A stretch of DNA of 11,988 nt, from assembly GCA_003024985.2 (NCBI GenBank), contig PXIH01S0013946.1, one strand, 5' to 3'. This document shows, one piece after another, positions 1 through 9,335 of the stretch. The position numbers and the translations under genes are program-made. Below the pieces are notes generated by a model that had not been told where the DNA came from, did no database searches, and saw nothing but the letters and a program-made list of their open reading frames with translations. The stretch comes from Euperipatoides rowelli. Its lineage: Eukaryota; Onychophora; Udeonychophora; Euonychophora; Peripatopsidae. Numbering within the stretch: the stretch's first letter is position 1; each line of letters opens with the position of its first letter.

Positions 1-316
1 AAAAGTAAATTAGATTAGGACCAGGGACACCTAGCTGGATTATAGTCTGTTGTTGTCCGGCATATTTGTATTTGTATGGAGGAATAATCTTTAAAATAAA
101 TATATCATTGCATAGGGCAAATGTGATATTGATCTTATGCGCTCTGTAGAAGATCTAAAGAAACCGTTGTCTTGATCTTATCTCCTTTGTTAGTATATTC
201 AGTTGCAACACAACAGTAACAAATATGATGCTGTAGGTAAATCAGGTAAAGCTTCTTGAATAGAGATTTGTTCATAAATTGAAAATTTCTGAAAATCATC
301 CCCATGATTTCTGTTT

Positions 317-435
317 AAGATGATGTAATAGATGATGTCATCAGTATTGTCTAACATTGTATAAAATTTAGATTTTAACACCTTTTTAAATGAAATAAGA
401 AATACATTTTTTACCAAAATAAACCAAATTGACAA
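317..435 (-). repeat. Dispersed repeat, copy C (minus strand, intronic)
   Basis: Read on the minus strand, this segment aligns with copy A at 3034-3170. Shared blocks, in the same order, are GTCAATTTRGTTT, a block around GTGTTAAAATCTAA, CAATGTTAGA, and TCATCTATTA followed by ATCATCTT. The alignment extends through non-simple sequence, so shared AT-richness does not explain it. Copy C contains the left half of the palindrome found in copy A but not the TATAGAAGTAAGAGG block shared by copies A and B. It probably is a fragment of an old mobile element of unknown class. Confidence 0.7.
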
Positions 436-691
436 AATTGAAAATAGCAGAGAAAATAAACTTTAAATGCATAATTTCTATATCAACTTTTGTAGAGAGT
501 GTATAGTTTACTTTTAAAGAATGAAAAAAAAAATCTAATTAATGTTCGTAGGTGAAATAAAGTTTAGTTTTTAAGAGAAAGCAAATCATCCTAACAAAGT
601 AACATTTGTAGATTCTTTCTCTTCTGGTAATGAAATTAATAAAATTTTCACTTTTAATCTCCAATTTTGTTAATTAATAATTAAAACATCT

Positions 692-713
692 TTGTTTGTT
701 TTTTTACCTGTAG
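692..713 (+). promoter_or_regulatory. Splice acceptor of the HSPA12-like terminal exon
   Basis: A T-rich tract beginning at about 692 leads to CCTGTAG, with the AG at 712-713. The next bases, GT at 714-715, complete a codon split by the intron, and the frame then reads T-R-Y-M-V-V-D-C-G-G-G, which is family sequence. Upstream of the AG the open frame continues only as low-complexity F/V/L residues, which supports the exon starting at 714 and not at the TTG at 692. A branch site could lie in the TTAATTAAT near 669-678, but this is a guess. Confidence 0.85.
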
Positions 714-1816
714 GTACCCGTTATATGGTTGTAGATTGCGGAGGTGGCACTGTAGACATAACAGTACATGAAATGGAAAATAAGAAAGGTAATTTAAAGG
801 AGCTACATAAAGCAACAGGAGGACCTTATGGATCGGTTGGAGTTGACCTAGAATTTGAAAAACTTTTAAATGAAGTATTTGGTGCTGATTTTATTGAGCA
901 GTTTAAATTAAAACGTCCTGCTGGATATGTTGATTTGATGATGGCATTTGAGGCAGGTAAAAGGAATGTTAATCCCTATAGATTTAACTCTCTAAATATT
1001 TTTTTATCGTCTTCTTTTACATACTATTTCAAAAAGTTCAAAGGTCAACAAGTTGGAACAGCTATTAGAAGATATGGAGATAAGGATATCAAGTGGTCCA
1101 AAGAAATGTTACAACTTACTTCGGAAGCTGTTCAAAGTCTTTTTACTCCAACTGTAGATAAAATTAAACAACACATTGAAGACGTTCTCAATTCTCCAGA
1201 TGTTACCGATATAAAGTATCTATTTCTTGTTGGTGGGTTTGCTGAATCACGGATTTTGCAGCAAGAGATTCGAAATGGTTTTGGTTCCAGTTTGAAAGTC
1301 ATCATTCCACAAGAAAGTAGTTTAACTATTTTGAAAGGTGCTGTACTTTTTGGGCTGGATCCAACTATTATTAACGTTCGACGATCTCGCATGACATATG
1401 GAGTTGGGGTCTTGAACAGATTCATTCATAACAAACATCCTCCTGATAAAATTGTTGTAAAAGATGGAATTGAGTGGTGTGTAGATGTTTTTGATAAATT
1501 TGTAGAAGTTGATCAGTCAGTTGGACTAGAAGACACTGTTCTGAGGAGTTACACACCAGTTAAACTTGGGCAGATGTCAAGTGTAATCAATATATATTGT
1601 ACTGATCAAAAAAATGTTAATTATACTACTGATGCAGGAGTTCAAAAATGTGGAACACTATTTTTGGACTTATCTGATAGTCAGTATCAACATTTACCAA
1701 AACGGAGAGAAATCCAAATGAGAATGATTTTTGGAGACACAGAAGTCAAACTTAGTGCTCTTGACATAATGACAGGAAAGTGTGTTCGGTCAGCCATTGA
1801 CTTTTTTAAAACATAA
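714..1816 (+). CDS. HSPA12A: HSPA12A/B-like Hsp70-family protein, C-terminal half (terminal coding exon, 5' partial)
   Basis: This exon encodes about 367 residues of a heat shock 70 kDa protein 12-type protein, a distant Hsp70/actin-fold ATPase branch thought to act in the cytosol. Its biochemical role is poorly defined, and family members are often linked to stress or immune responses in invertebrates. The sequence shows the phosphate-binding motif VVDCGGGTVD at 728-757, then KATGGPYGS, DFIEQFKLKRPA, the adenosine-site-like motif FLVGGFAES at about 1223-1249, LTILKGAVLFGLDP, YGVGVLNRF, HPPDKIVVKDG and a C-terminal REIQ...FGDTEV block. Classical Hsp70 has LVGGSTR where this has LVGGFAE, a family trait. 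Human HSPA12 proteins have about 675-690 residues, so roughly the first 300 lie upstream of the window. The reading frame is intact and ends with TAA at 1814-1816. No Hsp70 substrate-binding domain or EEVD tail is seen, as expected for the family. Whether it corresponds to HSPA12A or HSPA12B cannot be decided, because invertebrates often have many copies; the symbol marks the closest match I recall. Confidence 0.96.
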
Positions 1817-1955
1817 AGATTTGTTAACTGTTACATTAAAATCTATTAAATGTTGCGTAATAGGAATTGAAATTACTTTTTCAAAATTAATTAATGTATG
1901 GAATGGTTCTTACATTTTATTATATGGACAATAAATACCGTAAATTATTTGTAAA
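1817..1955 (+). promoter_or_regulatory. Probable 3' UTR with polyadenylation signals
   Basis: AT-rich sequence follows the HSPA12 stop codon. A canonical AATAAA lies at 1930-1935, and weaker ATTAAA hexamers lie at 1835-1840 and 1845-1850. If AATAAA is used, cleavage would fall around 1945-1965, giving a 3' UTR of about 130-150 bases. AATAAA is common by chance in such AT-rich DNA (another is at 2409-2414), so the true end needs transcript data. Confidence 0.5.
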
Positions 1956-3033
1956 ATAAGTATAAATTACCAATTTAAAATAGTCTAATATTACATTTCA
2001 AATTCTTTACTCAGGAAAGACGTAATTAAAGAGAAGAACTGTAGGGTATCTGAAAAACAAAACCTGTCTTAATAATATTGAAATATTTAGAATATAACTT
2101 TATAAATTAAAAATAAGCTGTCATTTAATTATGAATATTTAGAATATCAAACACAGTAAGGTAAAATTCATTTAAAAGTGCAATAATTATAATTGTTTTA
2201 ATTGGAAAGAAGAGTGAATGGTTTTAATTTTTTAATGTATCATTCGACATCGGTCTTTGAAAAGAGTCAACTTAATGTTGAATCCGTAAATGCGCACTTT
2301 GTGAAATATTATACATTGATAGTTTTAATGCAAGTGAATTTAATCAAAGCACCACTTGTGCAGTAGCTCGTAATATATTGTCTTTTTATGTTCTTAAAAA
2401 TACACATTAATAAAAACTGATAAACAACAAACACAAAAGTGACTGTCCGTTTTCAGTCAAACATTTCCCCCCTAACCGCATTAAAACTTTAAAATCAAAG
2501 AGAAGCAATTTCAAAATTTAATGTTTTTTTTTTTTTATAAAAAAAATCTGTTTAAAATTAACAATTTTAATAGAATATTATTGTATCTTGGCATAAGATT
2601 CTAAAAAAAAAAAACCTATTTGAAAAGCCTAGTTTTTTTAAAGCCAGTCATCGCTTTCTGATGAATAAGAATATTTCCACTAAGGTTACTATTTTCAAAT
2701 TGAAAAATTGGGAGGAGGGATTTTTTGAAAGAATGAAGTGACAGAAATAATCGGCCAGTCTTCTTTTTTTTTAAGATCTATTCAGAAACTTATTAGCAAA
2801 TATTAGTATTTATATTAAATTGGTCAATTGGAAATTTATAAGGGGTCATTTTTATAGCTAAAAATGAACAAAAAATTAAAAATCAGACATCACTAAAAGC
2901 GAGATGAATAGAGCCCATAATTTCTACATAGACATATTTATATTTTTTGTTTTAAAAAAAAACAAGAATTTATATTAATAATTGTAATTTGTTTTGTATT
3001 GTTTTAAATTGTATTATAATGCCATTTGCAACT
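1956..3033. other. AT-rich noncoding spacer downstream of the HSPA12-like gene
   Basis: No coding region or RNA gene is recognisable. The sequence is AT-rich with several A and T runs, for example near 2524-2536 and 2604-2615. A somewhat less AT-biased patch lies at about 2240-2300. There are no clear tandem repeats or long inverted repeats that I can see. Confidence 0.7.
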
Positions 3034-3309
3034 GTCAATTTAGTTTGTTTTACCAAAAAAATATATGTTTAATTCATCTTTTTTTTTTATTTAATTTAAA
3101 AATGTGTTAAAATCTAAGTTTTAAGCAATGTTAGAGAAGAATGAACACGTCATCTATTATATCATCTTCAAAGCAAACAGCTTTGATTTCTATTGAAGAT
3201 GATGTTTAGTTATTTTCTAACATTTATAAAACCATGGTGTATAGAAGTAAGAGGTCAATACACTGCCTTCAAAAAGCAAGGTAATGACACTTTTGTCCTT
3301 AAGATGGCG
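3034..3309 (+). repeat. Dispersed repeat, copy A (longest copy)
   Basis: This is the most complete of three related copies. From its left end it shares GTCAATTTAGTTT, AAAAAAATATATGTT and AAATCTA blocks with copy B. It then carries a palindromic section at 3127-3224 that is partly present in copy C and absent from copy B. The block at 3240-3263 matches copy B at 22 of 24 bases, and GGTAATGACA plus AGATGGCG follow in both copies. No open reading frame of note and no clear terminal repeats are seen, so the element class and true ends are unknown. Confidence 0.75.
3127..3224. repeat. Nested imperfect palindrome inside repeat copy A
   Basis: The outer arms are AATGTTAGA (3127-3135) and TCTAACATT (3216-3224), a perfect 9-bp match. 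Inside them are ATCATCTTCAA (3161-3171) and TTGAAGATGAT (3193-3203), a perfect 11-bp match. At the centre, TCAAAGC (3168-3174) and GCTTTGA (3180-3186) can form an alternative 7-bp hairpin with a 5-base loop. The spacers on the two sides differ in length, so the fold is asymmetric. Confidence 0.8.
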
Positions 3310-4047
3310 TTAGTAAAAAACCGTAGTTGTAAAATTTAGCTATGAAAAACTAATCGATAGCAAACACTTTGATTGATTTTGTTTATCCGTTCTATAGAAC
3401 TGTTAATTGTGCACCTTATTATAATTATTTTAAGTATTATATTGAAATGAACTCAGTGTAGCTGATAATGAATATATTTAGTAGTATTAATTTAATTTTA
3501 CTGTACTAATAGGCTTCATAAATATAGACTACCGGTACTGTATTAGTTTCACACTAAATCAAAGTGAAAACAATATAAATTAGTAAGAATATTTTTTTTA
3601 TTTAAAATAAAATCTATTATTTACAAAAACAAAATAACCATTATCGTGCCTTAAACTAATGAGTAAAGAAATAAGCATTATCATGCAAGCCATATTTACA
3701 ATTAATGCAATATTTAAAAAAAAGTCTTCTAAAAAAAAAATAATAATGTTTATAATTACCAAAAAATAATAAATAGCCTACAGATTTATCACAAAAAAAA
3801 AAATGGAAATTTGAGACTGATTGTCATATTAAGTAAATAATTTTGTTGGCTAGGATGTCATTAAAAAATTGATGAAAATATTATTTGCCTATCGACTTAT
3901 ACATTCAGATTTCATGTGTTTATTAATTTGCTGTTTCAAAATAACTTATAAAAAAATCATAAAAGTTATTAATTTAAAAAAATGTACCGTATGTATTTGT
4001 GCCTTAGACATTGATAACCCTATTTTTTTTTTTTTTTTTAATTTTAG
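3310..4047. other. AT-rich noncoding spacer ending in a 17-T tract
   Basis: No gene is seen. The stretch is dominated by A/T runs and ends with T17 at 4023-4039 followed by AATTTTAG, which resembles a splice acceptor (see the next entry). Confidence 0.65.
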
Positions 4048-4162
4048 CATTGGCTGTTTTTTAAATAAGGAAAACATTATAAGCCTCGGAGCTTCCATAA
4101 ATAATTTCATGTTTATGGGTTGTGATGATGAGGAAGCAATTGTCTCGAAAGTGAGATATTAG
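4048..4162 (+). other. Weak exon-like segment (possible cryptic or unrecognised exon)
   Basis: A 17-base T tract at 4023-4039 followed by AATTTTAG gives an acceptor-like site at 4046-4047. An open frame continues from there to a TAG at 4160-4162, with a peptide of mixed composition including MGCDDEEAIVSKVRY. A donor-like AAA|GTGAGA falls at 4148-4156, so an internal exon of 4048-4150 is also possible. I recognise no protein family, T runs are common in this window, and the segment is short. It is best treated as a chance resemblance unless RNA or homology supports it. Confidence 0.12.
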
Positions 4163-6205
4163 AGTGGGAAGGAAAAGTTTGTTATTTATGATCACATAGT
4201 TATTCGTCAATTGTAGTATACTGTACTCTGTAATATATTTCTTTGCGTAAACTGAAGATTTTCACTTTTTTTTTCAATAGTTAATTTTCATTTACCTTAA
4301 TAGTATTCACAAAACTTAATATAATCTTTTAAATAATTATTGGAATTGAAAAACAAATTATTGGACTTGTGGAAAGAGATCTTGGGATCAATCACCAATA
4401 TAATTTATGTGGAGGTTTAGAGAAATATACAAAATGATGAGTATATAGGTCAGGAATGACATTTTAAATAAGTAACATAGCCTACTGTACATTGGGATGT
4501 CATATGGATTGCCACTTAGGTAAAAAATGAAACCTAAAATTGAATTAAATAAAAATGAAACCCTTTTACATTTGTTTAAAAAATTATATTTTCTTAAATA
4601 ATGATACTCGTCGACTCAAGATAAAATAAAATACCAGTACAACATATTAAACACACACACATAATCAGAATCCAAAGTCAATTTATGCTAGTTTTAGGAT
4701 TAGATAAATTTAGGTTTATGGTGCAGTGACCAGATAGAAAGTATTCTTTTTTCTCTCATCAAACTAGAAATTATACAGTATATACTAATGTAGGAAGAAA
4801 AAAATTACAATGGCTGCTGCATAGTTCTGCATCTCTACACACTAGATAATTAAATAGTTGATTATTCAACTGTAGATGAAGTCACTAATAAACAAGTTTG
4901 TTTAGATATAGCCTATATTTGATTTGGCTTATTTAATATTTTATTAAAGCAATGAAATAACATGGGATGTAAAATGTAAGGCTATACAATGGATCCCATC
5001 ATATCTCAAAATTATACCCTAAATGCTTTATTAATTCCATTTGATGCTAGTTTAGTTAATTCTGTATTTAGATTTCCAATGCCTCTTTGTTTAGATGCCT
5101 TAAAACAAAATGAATTAAGTATCGGTAAGTAAATTTATCAAATATTTTTTTTTTAAGAAATCTATAATACAAACAACATTATAGGACCAAGAGGGAAGGG
5201 CTGAATTATAAAATGGTAGGAGGAACATCTTCTTAAACAGTGATTATGGTCAAAAGATTCAAGTGCAAAAAATAAATAAATTCCAAGGAACTTCACCCTT
5301 CAACAAGCCACTTTTTTTTTTTAACTGGCTCCCTTAGGGACTTCCAACTCAGGCTCATTGAACATTATGGGCCTCATTACTATTTTTACTTAGGGATGCT
5401 AAAATTATTGTAGTCATGTTTCTGGAAAGGAATGACATTTTTTTTTTGTTTTAATCCAAATTAACTAAAATGTCAAGAACTGGCATAATACCAAGAAACA
5501 ATAAAAACTATAGGTCAAGTCAACATTTACACAATATAGATAACTTAGTATACAATATACAGATGTACTGCTTAACAGTACATAAGGAGAACAGTATGCT
5601 ATGAGACTGTTTATGCAAAACTTAACATATCCATTTAAAAAAAAAAATAAGTTAGACATCATTTCCCCTTATTTTTAGTAATCTGCATCTATTGGTGAAA
5701 TAATAATGAAGTAAAGTCTAATATATCCCCTTCAAATTACTTGATGAATATTTTCTGTTCATACAAAACCTGATATATCCAAGCCTATTCAACTTATTGA
5801 ATTGTATTATATTTTTCATGCACAATTGAATATATCCCATTAAACACAATTATAATGTATTGAATGATATTCCTCTAGTGACAAATTCTCGAACTAAGAC
5901 AAGAAGTTTTTTTCTGTTTCTAGAGTTTCATTTATGAAGGATATGTTGAGTTTTGAAAAAACACTCCTATTAATGAACTGTACAATATCTAAATATAATT
6001 AAAACTAGTGAAAAAAAAAAAAACGCAGCAAAACTCATAAAAAACAAAAATTGCCTTTATAAAGTATAAGAAGAAAATGATGTAATATATCAAAATTTTA
6101 CAAACAAATTACATATTGAATTTGGGAATTTTTGTCACATAGACACAGCAATCATGATTTATCATCATAGAGTATTATCAAGTCCATAGAAAAAAAAACT
6201 CTGCT
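4163..6205. other. AT-rich noncoding spacer
   Basis: No gene, RNA or clear mobile element is recognised in this 2 kb. It contains a short CA run near 4651-4661, a 6-bp-stem hairpin AGTTGATTATTCAACT at about 4856-4871, and several A/T runs. Three ATATATCC octamers lie at 5721, 5773 and 5830. None of these is convincing as a functional site. Confidence 0.65.
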
Positions 6206-6232
6206 ATTATTATTATTAATAATAATAATAAT
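6206..6232. repeat. Palindromic microsatellite (ATT)4(AAT)5
   Basis: Four ATT units (6206-6217) run straight into five AAT units (6218-6232). Because AAT is the reverse complement of ATT, the central 24 bp form a perfect palindrome. Such a tract can extrude as a hairpin and is prone to length change. Confidence 0.95.
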
Positions 6233-6504
6233 TTATCAATTTTTAATACTACCAGTGCTAAAAAAAAATAAAATTAAAAGGGAATATTTTTTTAGCCTAA
6301 TCCAAATTCAGACTAAGTTGCCTTAAAACAAAATTATTTCTTATTTACAGTAGTTAACATTCTTGATTTTAATTGTGGGTCTAATTTTTCAAGTTTTTGT
6401 TTACTTTAATTTTACTGTATTTTTTTTTCTTCTTTCATTATGTATTGAAAACTTATCTCAAGATAGGACCTGCAAGAACACATGTGTTTCAAACCCTTAA
6501 TTAC

Positions 6505-6531
6505 AATAATAATAATAATAATAATAATAAT
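6505..6531. repeat. Microsatellite (AAT)9
   Basis: Nine uninterrupted AAT units. The plus-strand open frame across it reads a poly-asparagine run that is an artefact of the repeat. It lies about 270 bases from the palindromic ATT/AAT tract and shares its unit. Confidence 0.97.
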
Positions 6532-7117
6532 AAAGTTTATGAAATAGATCCTAATATAATGAATAACAACATATTGCCTTTAAACAATACATAATGACAA
6601 ATATTTTTACTTAAAAAAAAAAGATCTGTGGATAATTTAAATGCAAAAGCATTATTTCCTCGAATTTGAAGTGACATTAAAATTAGTTTTCATATAGTTT
6701 CTGTCCATTTTTAGCATATCTGTGTCTTTTGAAAGCCTAAATAACTTATTTTTGTTTTACAACTTCTGTAACCAGAGTTACATTAAGGAACAATACATAA
6801 AAATAGCTTGCATGGTTACATTTTTATTAATTTTAGGCAGGCTAAACTCATTATTTTATTTCTCTCTTATACAAAAATGTACATTTTATTAAATTTTCTA
6901 CATTATTTATTTTAAATTCTATTTTTATATATGTTTTAACAAAGGACATGGAAGATCATTTATTGTGCAAAGGTCTGAATAATTGAAATTTAAAAAAAAA
7001 AAATGTAAAAATTAAACGTAAAAGTTTTTTTTAAAAGTGTCTTACCATTAAAATTGCCATAGCAATGCTAATTACTAGAAATTCTACCAAGGTCTACATT
7101 ACTGTATATACAATTTC
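6532..7117. other. AT-rich noncoding spacer
   Basis: Nothing gene-like is seen between the AAT microsatellite and repeat copy B. It contains A/T runs near 6613-6622, 6991-7002 and 7025-7032. Some sequence next to 7117 may belong to copy B, but I cannot align it with confidence. Confidence 0.65.
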
Positions 7118-7295
7118 GCCATCTGGTGATTTTTCTGTCATTACCCGAACCTCTAACATTAAGGTATACAGTATATGAGTGCAATGACCTCTTACTTCTA
7201 TAGGCCCTAATAAAATATAGATTTTCACAATTTTTAATATGAAATAAGAAAATTTGATGAACATATATTTTTTTGCAAAATAAAACTAAATTGAC
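7118..7295 (-). repeat. Dispersed repeat, copy B (minus strand)
   Basis: Read on the minus strand, this region matches copy A in order: GTCAATTTAGTTT, AAAAAAATATATGTT, a block near AAAATCTATATTTTA, TATAGAAGTAAGAGGTCA (7185-7202), GGTAATGACAG and AGATGGCG. The section corresponding to 3126-3239 of copy A is missing. The copy is inverted relative to copy A and about 4 kb away from it. Similarity may extend a little beyond 7295 on the left of the repeat. Confidence 0.75.
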
Positions 7296-8840
7296 ATAGT
7301 ATTAAAATAAATACACTTTAATCATTGCAATAAATAATTGTACATTTTTCTGCCACTGTTTTATCCAATTTTAATAAGTTCACTGGTGACACACAAAATG
7401 AATTTTTTGTATCGTTGATTTGCTACTTGGTTAGAAACCCCAACCCTCTCTCCCCCCCGCCCCAAAAAAAAAAAAAAAATACATTGAAATTAATAAATAT
7501 ACATTAGTTGCATAGGATCAGAAATTACATTTCGCATTTTTAAAAATTCATTGGGTACAAAAGTATTTTGTGGACGACATTATAGGTAAACAATCTGGGG
7601 TTTCTTTCTTCTTAGTTTTCAAAGTAACAAAGTTAGCACAAAGTGGTGTTAAAATATCAAAACTCAATATGAATTTAAATCCTTGCAGAAAAAAAAATTA
7701 ATAGATAAAATAGTGTACCCATTATAATGGATGAGGCATGACCATATCAAAACGTTCAGTTATTTTAAATGTAATCAATTAAAATATATAAAAGATGAAT
7801 CTGACTGTAGATAGGTGTCATAAATTTATCGACATAAAAATAACTCTATTTTTAAATTTACGATTTTTGTTTAAATGTTTCTTTTTTTTTTTTAATTATT
7901 TTTTTTTTTCAATTCATTGAAAACTTATTTGATTTTGTGGATCAAGTATTCTAATAAATTTAACTTTTTAAAATTTCACATCACTTCAATTCTAAGATAT
8001 TTCCATCCTCTACTTCTTCAATAAAGACAATTATATGTACCGGTTAACATTTTATTAGAAATACCAAAGTAACAAAAAAAAAGTTCCTTTTATTTAACCA
8101 GTATATACTATATATTATTTTCTTAAATAGAATATTTTGTGTTGAATATTTCCCCATTGACTTCAATAAATTAAAAAAAAAATTACTTAAAATGAATANT
8201 TACTTTTTATCTTTTAACAATTATAAAAATTGCATAAGGGTTAAAAAAAATGTTTTTTTTTTAATTGTTAATTTATTTTGAAATATTAATTTTTATATTT
8301 TCTGTAAAAAATAAAAATAAAACATGTTACTCTTGTATAAGTTGTGCCAAAGTTGTTCATATATACCAAGATTTAGAAATATTTTAAAATACTGTATATA
8401 ATTTCTGTAACTATATTGATATTTTCTATTTTCTTGAAAGATTTGTTATATTATAAAAGCTCTGGGTTTACTTTACTTTATAAAATGCTGATTTATAGTT
8501 TAATACTGATGAGGTAATTATCCTTCATAACACTTTACTATCTAGCTTATTCAAATTAATAGTAGGACCTATGGCCGTCTATATTTTAACTTAGACTTGA
8601 ATATTAGTTTGTTAGTTATATGGGGCAATATTGCACTCTAAACCAGCATCATTTAAAAAAAATATTATTAGGAAAACATTGACTAATTTTCACAGTGAGT
8701 TTTATTATTTACTATATTTCCATAGCATTTTTCATTATGGGCTGTATTAATGAAGTCTTATATTTTAATAATTGCTTATAAGTTTTTTTTGTGAAATACA
8801 AGGTATTTATAAAACTTTTCTCATTTAAAAAACATTATAC
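7296..8840. other. AT-rich noncoding spacer with one ambiguous base
   Basis: No gene is recognised. The stretch includes the C-rich/A-rich island at 7438-7479 (separate entry), T and A runs near 7880-7911 and 8245-8263, and a single undetermined base at 8199. A palindromic AGTATATACT occurs near 8100-8111, with a matching decamer near 4778. Confidence 0.65.
7438..7479 (-). repeat. G-rich island (possible G-quadruplex on minus strand) abutting A16
   Basis: The plus strand has four C runs, C4 (7438-7441), C3 (7444-7446), C7 (7452-7458) and C4 (7460-7463), separated by AA, TCTCT and G. On the minus strand this fits the pattern of four G runs of at least three with loops of seven or fewer. A run of 16 A follows at 7464-7479. 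This is the most GC-skewed spot in an otherwise very AT-rich window. Structure formation is inferred from the pattern only. Confidence 0.6.
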
Positions 8841-8855
8841 AGTAGGTGGCACCAG

Positions 8856-8883
8856 CAGTTTGTGGCAAAATGCAGGTAAACTC
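8856..8883 (+). repeat. Left terminal inverted repeat of the Tc1/mariner-like element
   Basis: This 28-bp arm differs at three positions from the reverse complement of 9336-9363. Just outside it, AGTAGGTGGCAC (8841-8852) has an exact inverted copy at 9287-9298, inside the right arm. Confidence 0.85.
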
Positions 8884-9232
8884 AAAGTTTTTATTACAAT
8901 TTTAATACACTTCCTTATGAGTGTCATACATGACTTTGAGCACATGAATATTCAATTACTCCGTTTTATCCAACATTTCTTTGTGTCAACCGTGACAGGA
9001 TCTATTATCCTCATCTTCAATATTGTGACATCAGGCACTGGTCTTGAATAGACTTTATCCTTGACATAACCCCACAGGAAAAATGTCTGGAGGGGTTATG
9101 TCCAGTGATCATCGTGGCCATGGTGACAGACAATCCCCATACAATGTCAGGAAATGTATTTAGAATATCTTGAATAATTAATCCCAAATGTGGTGGTACA
9201 CCATACCATTAGAAAATTACCCAATGTTGAAA
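8884..9232 (-). pseudogene. Tc1/mariner-like transposase remnant (C-terminal catalytic part)
   Basis: In families of this type the DDE/D transposase excises and inserts the element by acting at its terminal repeats. Minus-strand translation from 9232 reads FQHWVIF, a stop, then WYGVPPHLGLIIQDILNTFPD. This corresponds to the conserved FQQDGAPPH...RDFLN block, with the second catalytic Asp changed to Tyr (codon 9203-9205) and a Gln turned into a stop at 9209-9211. After a frameshift it reads WPR, a stop, then SLDITPPDIF, which corresponds to WPPRSPDLTPLDFF; the likely third catalytic Asp is at 9085-9087. A one-base shift follows, then WGYVKDKVYSRPVPDV (from 9074) and a further stop. The two catalytic positions are about 38 codons apart, allowing for the shift. 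The helix-turn-helix region and the first Asp are missing. It is clearly dead. Confidence 0.85.
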
Positions 9233-9335
9233 CTACAGAACACAATGGCCCTTTTCTTGCATAGAAGCCATAAAATTCTGATTGCAGTGCCACCTACTTT
9301 TCCCCAGCTGCACTTATTAAGAACAAAACGTTTAT

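Larger units (their letters stand above)
1..713 (+). other. 3' part of an intron of the HSPA12-like gene
   Basis: This stretch lies upstream of the splice acceptor at 712-713 and has no coding sequence that fits the HSPA12 family. It is AT-rich with stops in all frames. The intron start and the upstream exons, which should encode the N-terminal half of the protein, lie outside the window, so the intron is at least 713 bases long. It holds one minus-strand copy of a dispersed repeat at about 317-435. A minus-strand open frame at 199-435 runs through that repeat and is judged non-coding. That this is intron and not intergenic DNA is inferred from the acceptor and from the exon opening mid-protein. 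Confidence 0.85.

Noticed and set aside
199-435. Minus-strand open frame of 78 codons with protein-like composition (DDIIYYIILNRNHGDD)
   Set aside because: It lies inside the HSPA12 intron and runs through repeat copy C. The matching frame in copy A is closed by stops, and no family is recognised.
692-713. Extension of the HSPA12 frame upstream to a TTG at 692
   Set aside because: These codons are the polypyrimidine tract of the splice acceptor; homology begins right after the AG at 712-713, and TTG would be an unlikely start for an animal gene.
1132-1425. Minus-strand open frame of 97 codons
   Set aside because: It is the antisense shadow of the conserved HSPA12 exon.
4856-4871. Hairpin AGTTGATTATTCAACT
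   Set aside because: A 6-bp stem is expected by chance many times in a window of this size.
5721-5837. Three ATATATCC octamers spaced 52 and 57 bases apart
   Set aside because: The motif is short, the spacing is unequal and the background is AT-rich; no flanking similarity was found.
6397-6594. Plus-strand open frame with a poly-Asn run
   Set aside because: The Asn run is the (AAT)9 microsatellite and the rest is low-complexity.
8791-9051. Plus-strand open frame of 86 codons
   Set aside because: It is antisense to the transposase remnant and includes part of the left terminal repeat.
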